From contig NZ_JBNGEN010000009.1 in NCBI RefSeq assembly GCF_049977365.1, forward strand, positions 21,525-85,524: a stretch of DNA of 64,000 nucleotides, read 5' to 3'. Below the pieces are notes generated by a model that was not told the DNA's origin, did not search any database, and worked only from the letters and a program-made list of their open reading frames with translations. The first letter of the stretch is position 1; every line of letters starts with the position of its first letter. This document shows, piece by piece, positions 61,352 to 64,000 of this stretch. Origin of the DNA: Brachymonas sp049977365 (GTDB taxonomy: Bacteria > Pseudomonadota > Gammaproteobacteria > Burkholderiales > Burkholderiaceae_C). The position numbers and the translations under genes were made by a program.

Positions 61352-62395
61352 ATGGAACCCGTACACATCACTCCCCAGCAGGCGCTCCAGCGCGTCATCG
61401 AACACCGCGAGATCTTCCATGACGAGATGCTGAGCCTCATGCGCCAGATCATGGCGGGCGAAGTGTCCCCCGTCATGACCGCCGCCCTCATCACCGGCCT
61501 GAGGGTCAAGAAGGAAACCATCGACGAAATCTCCGCTGCAGCCCGGGTCATGCGCGAGTTCTCCACCAAGGTCCACATCGCCGACACCACCCACCTGGTC
61601 GACATCGTGGGCACCGGGGGCGACGGAGCCCAGACCTTCAACATCAGCACCTGCGCCATGTTCGTGGTGGCCGCAGCGGGAGCCAAGGTCAGCAAGCACG
61701 GCGGCCGCAGCGTCAGCAGCAAGAGCGGCAGTGCCGACGTCATCGAGAGCCTGGGCGGCAGCCTGAACCTGTCGCCCGCCGCCATTGCGCGCAGCGTCGA
61801 GGAGTGCGGCATCGGCTTCATGTTCGCTCCCAACCATCACCCTGCCATGAAGAACGTCGCGGCCGTGCGGCGGGAGCTGGGCGTCAAGACCATCTTCAAC
61901 ATCCTCGGCCCACTCACCAATCCTGCCAGTGCCCCCAACATCCTCATGGGCGTCTTCCACGAGGATCTCGTCGGCATCCAGGTGCGTGTCCTGCAGGAGC
62001 TGGGTGCCGATCACGCCATCGTCGTCTATGGGCGTGACGGTCTCGACGAGGTCAGTCTCGGTGCCTCCACCCTGGTCGGTGAACTGCACCACGGCGTCAT
62101 CTCCGAATACCAGATTCACCCCGAGGATTTCGGCCTGCGCATGGCCAGTGTGCGCCATCTGCGGGTGCGCACCCCCGAGGAATCGCGTGAAATGCTCCTG
62201 GGTGTGCTCGACGGCCAGCCCGGTCCCGCTCGCGACACCGTCATCCTCAACGCCGGTGTGGCCCTGTATGCCGCCAACGTGGCCGAGGACATCGGCTCCG
62301 GCATTGCACTGGCGCGGCAGGCCCTCGACAGCGGTGCTGCCCGAGCCCGGCTCGACCGTTTCGTTGCCGTCAGCCAGCAGCTCGGATCGGCCTGA
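61352..62395 (+). CDS. trpD: Anthranilate phosphoribosyltransferase
   Basis: TrpD adds phosphoribosyl to anthranilate, the second step of the tryptophan branch. The 347-residue chain has the PRPP and substrate loop VDIVGTGGDGAQTFNIST, the SVSSKSGSADVIESLGG segment, FMFAPNHHPAMKNV and the FNILGPLTNPA motif, all in order. It carries a normal start at 61352 with ggaacgc upstream. A 45-residue membrane protein gene follows two bases after the stop. Confidence 0.96.
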   Translation: MEPVHITPQQALQRVIEHREIFHDEMLSLMRQIMAGEVSPVMTAALITGLRVKKETIDEISAAARVMREFSTKVHIADTTHLVDIVGTGGDGAQTFNISTCAMFVVAAAGAKVSKHGGRSVSSKSGSADVIESLGGSLNLSPAAIARSVEECGIGFMFAPNHHPAMKNVAAVRRELGVKTIFNILGPLTNPASAPNILMGVFHEDLVGIQVRVLQELGADHAIVVYGRDGLDEVSLGASTLVGELHHGVISEYQIHPEDFGLRMASVRHLRVRTPEESREMLLGVLDGQPGPARDTVILNAGVALYAANVAEDIGSGIALARQALDSGAARARLDRFVAVSQQLGSA

Positions 62396-62397
62396 CC

Positions 62398-62535
62398 ATG
62401 CCCGCCTGGATGAGCGGAGACGGTGCCTGGATCGCCTTCGGCGTCACGGCAGTGACCCTCGTCATGGCCGTCGCCATGCATCGCGTCATCGTTCGGGTGC
62501 TCAAGTCACCCCCGCCCCCCGACACAGAGGAATGA
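62398..62535 (+). CDS. Small membrane protein between trpD and trpC (45 residues)
   Basis: An untracked frame of 45 codons begins two bases after the trpD stop and its TGA overlaps an ATG in the trpC frame at 62532. It encodes MPAWMSGDGAWIAF followed by a hydrophobic stretch GVTAVTLVMAVAM and then HRVIVRVLK and a Pro- and Glu-rich cytoplasmic end. The layout is that of a single-pass membrane protein with a basic side after the helix. Codon usage is normal for the genome. The fit between two trp genes without spare space supports it as real; I do not recognise the family. Confidence 0.65.
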   Translation: MPAWMSGDGAWIAFGVTAVTLVMAVAMHRVIVRVLKSPPPPDTEE

Positions 62536-62543
62536 ATCCCACC

Positions 62544-63371
62544 ATGTCCACCATCGACATCCTGCAGAAAATCGTCGCCGTCAAGGAACAGGAAGTGGCT
62601 GCGGCCCAGAAGCGCATCCCGCTCCAGGCCATGCGCGCGGACGCCGAAAGCCGTGTCCTGACGCGCGACTTCGCCGGAGTCATCCGTGCCAAGCTGGCGC
62701 AAGGACAGTCCGCCGTCATCGCCGAAATCAAGAAGGCCAGCCCCTCCAAGGGCGTGATTCGCCCCGATTTCTTCCCCTCCGACATCGCGCAAAGCTACGC
62801 CGAAGGCGACGGCACCATTTCCGCCGCCTGTCTGTCGGTTCTCACCGATCGCCAGTTCTTTCAGGGCATGCCGGACTACCTCAAGCAGGCCCGCGCCAGC
62901 TGTGACCTGCCCGTGCTGCGCAAGGATTTCATGATCGACCCCTACCAGATCTACGAATCCCGCAGCATGGGGGCCGATTGCATCCTGCTCATCGCCGCCT
63001 GCCTCGACGATGCCCGCATGCACGACTTTGCACAGATCGCCCATGCCCTCGACATGGCCACGCTGTTCGAGGTCCATGACCGCGAGGAGCTCCAGCGTGC
63101 GCTCCGTGTCATCGCCGACACCCGCCTGCGCAGCCACACCCTGCTGGGTGTCAACAACCGCAATCTGCGCACCTTCGAGGTGCGCATCGCCAATACCCTC
63201 GACATGCTGCCGGACATTCCGCAAGACCAGCTTTTCGTGACCGAGAGTGGCATCCTCACGCGGGAGGACGTACACACCATGCGCGCTGCCGGCGTCGACG
63301 CCTACCTGGTCGGCGAGGCCTTCATGCGTGCCCCCGAGCCAGGCAGGGCGCTTGCCACGCTGTTTGCCTGA
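62544..63371 (+). CDS. trpC: Indole-3-glycerol-phosphate synthase
   Basis: TrpC closes the indole ring from carboxyphenylaminodeoxyribulose phosphate. The 275-residue TIM barrel shows AEIKKASPSKGVIRPDF, CLSVLTDRQFFQG, LPVLRKDFMIDPYQI, LLGVNNRNLRTFEV and the closing TESGILTREDVHTM, as expected. I choose the ATG at 62544 because the one at 62532 falls directly on the agagga ribosome binding site. trpF, trpB and trpA are not present, as usual for this split arrangement. Confidence 0.95.
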   Translation: MSTIDILQKIVAVKEQEVAAAQKRIPLQAMRADAESRVLTRDFAGVIRAKLAQGQSAVIAEIKKASPSKGVIRPDFFPSDIAQSYAEGDGTISAACLSVLTDRQFFQGMPDYLKQARASCDLPVLRKDFMIDPYQIYESRSMGADCILLIAACLDDARMHDFAQIAHALDMATLFEVHDREELQRALRVIADTRLRSHTLLGVNNRNLRTFEVRIANTLDMLPDIPQDQLFVTESGILTREDVHTMRAAGVDAYLVGEAFMRAPEPGRALATLFA

Positions 63372-63422
63372 CGCCACATCCATTCGCCCGGAAGCTCGCA
63401 TGCACAGGATTTTTCGGGCGGC

Positions 63423-63451
63423 TTCGAAAAACGGCAAAAACATGGCATAAT
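63423..63451 (+). promoter_or_regulatory. Candidate promoter for the tRNA-Tyr-Gly-Thr-tuf operon
   Basis: TTCGAA (63423-63428), a 17-bp spacer and CATAAT (63446-63451) lie 14 bp before tRNA-Tyr, with an A-rich spacer. The -35 is a weak match, so this is a candidate only. Confidence 0.5.
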
Positions 63452-63465
63452 TCAAATCTTGCTAC

Positions 63466-63551
63466 GGAGAGGTGGCCGAGTGGTTAATGGCAGCAGACTG
63501 TAAATCTGCCGGTTTATACCTACGCTGGTTCGAATCCAGCCCTCTCCACCA
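63466..63551 (+). tRNA. tRNA-Tyr (GTA)
   Basis: An 86-base tRNA with acceptor stem ggagagg pairing with cctctcc, discriminator A and an encoded CCA end (63549-63551). The anticodon GTA (63500-63502) is within the loop ctgtaaa. The extra arm between anticodon and T stems is long, as expected for this class II tRNA. It leads the tRNA-tuf group. Confidence 0.98.
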
Positions 63552-63610
63552 GCTTACCTGAGCAGAGCTGCGGCGCTGCCGCGGTCCGGGTTCTTCGAAC
63601 TCTGCCGTGT

Positions 63611-63684
63611 GCGGGAGTAGTTCAATGGTAGAACCTTAGCCTTCCAAGCTAATGACGCGGGTTCGATTCCCGTCTCCCGCTCCA
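63611..63684 (+). tRNA. tRNA-Gly (TCC)
   Basis: A 74-base tRNA with acceptor stem gcgggag pairing with ctcccgc, discriminator T and an encoded CCA (63682-63684). The anticodon TCC (63643-63645) sits in the loop cttccaa between ttagc and gctaa. It lies 59 bp after tRNA-Tyr. Confidence 0.97.
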
Positions 63685-63716
63685 GTTTGGGTTGTTCAGG
63701 TGGTTGTACAGATTTT

Positions 63717-63791
<75 letters not shown>

Positions 63792-63874
63792 TTCATGGCC
63801 GTTCGAACCATGAGAGTGGTTTTGGCTGCCGTGGTTAGTAGTCTTTCACCCCTCATCGTTTTTCGGAGTCAAGC

Positions 63875-64000
63875 ATGGCCAAGGAAAAATTCGAACGGAC
63901 CAAGCCGCACGTGAACGTCGGCACCATCGGTCACGTGGACCACGGTAAAACCACCCTGACCGCAGCCATTGCCACCGTGCTGTCTGCCAAGTTCGGCGGT
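63875..64000 (+). CDS. tuf: Elongation factor Tu, N-terminal part
   Basis: The first 42 codons of EF-Tu, the GTPase that brings aminoacyl-tRNA to the ribosome. The sequence begins [16 protein letters not shown] and reaches the P-loop GHVDHGKTT, then is cut by the window edge. The ATG at 63875 follows tttcggagtc, a fair ribosome binding site. It is co-transcribed with the three tRNAs, and the secE-nusG-ribosomal protein group is expected beyond the edge. Confidence 0.98.

Noticed and set aside
63385..63420. cgcccg / cgggcg pair after trpC as a terminator
   Set aside because: Only six bases with a 24-base loop, and no T run after the second arm.

Overview
The window is chromosomal DNA of high G+C from a betaproteobacterium of the order Burkholderiales, most likely Comamonadaceae or a close relative. 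The supports are the tRNA-Tyr, tRNA-Gly, tRNA-Thr, tuf order at the right end, the apaG / rpe / gph / trpEGDC block, the gltBD and gltIJKL sets, and the hemL, rubredoxin, pilGHIJ-chpA and yqgE-ruvX-pyrR-pyrB-pyrC' neighbourhoods. The placement rests on gene order and protein resemblance read by eye; no database was searched.

Left part (1-18 kb): the tail of an acyl-CoA carboxylase biotin subunit, a NUDIX hydrolase, a leftward group (hemL, an acyltransferase, an MFS exporter, an NnrS protein), then rubredoxin and a rightward Pil-Chp chemosensory operon that controls type IV pili. The operon ends in a 2400-residue ChpA hybrid kinase with internal repeats and a strong terminator.

18-34 kb: photolyase, then a tightly overlapping pyrimidine group (yqgE, ruvX, pyrR, pyrB, an unknown exported protein, a metal-ligand-less dihydroorotase homologue, an acyltransferase). 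A flavin reductase and a transposase-like gene without its HUH motif come next, followed by glutamate synthase gltBD.

34-48 kb: an orphan gene behind an A+T-richer, palindrome-bearing leader, a YciA-type thioesterase, an Atm1-type exporter, a glutamate/aspartate ABC importer, the catalytic dihydroorotase pyrC, a VIT-family transporter, thioredoxin 2, small proteins, a divergent LysR/pirin pair and HtpX.

48-64 kb: an LpxH-like phosphatase, cysteine synthase, a DUF445 protein, pgpA-thiL-recombinase-like-apaG on the minus strand, then rpe-gph, panE and a tryptophan operon (leader peptide, trpE, trpG, a LysE-type exporter, trpD, a 45-residue membrane protein, trpC). Three tRNA genes and the start of tuf close the window.

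This is mostly core chromosome. There is no prophage, integrase, CRISPR array or intact insertion sequence. The points most worth checking are: a recurrent promoter layout in which a -10 box sits exactly six bases before ATG at four genes, predicting leaderless mRNAs; a trp leader with a Trp-Pro-Trp peptide; the pseudo-dihydroorotase with a cysteine-rich tail; the degenerate RAYT-like protein; and an untracked small membrane protein inside the trp operon.
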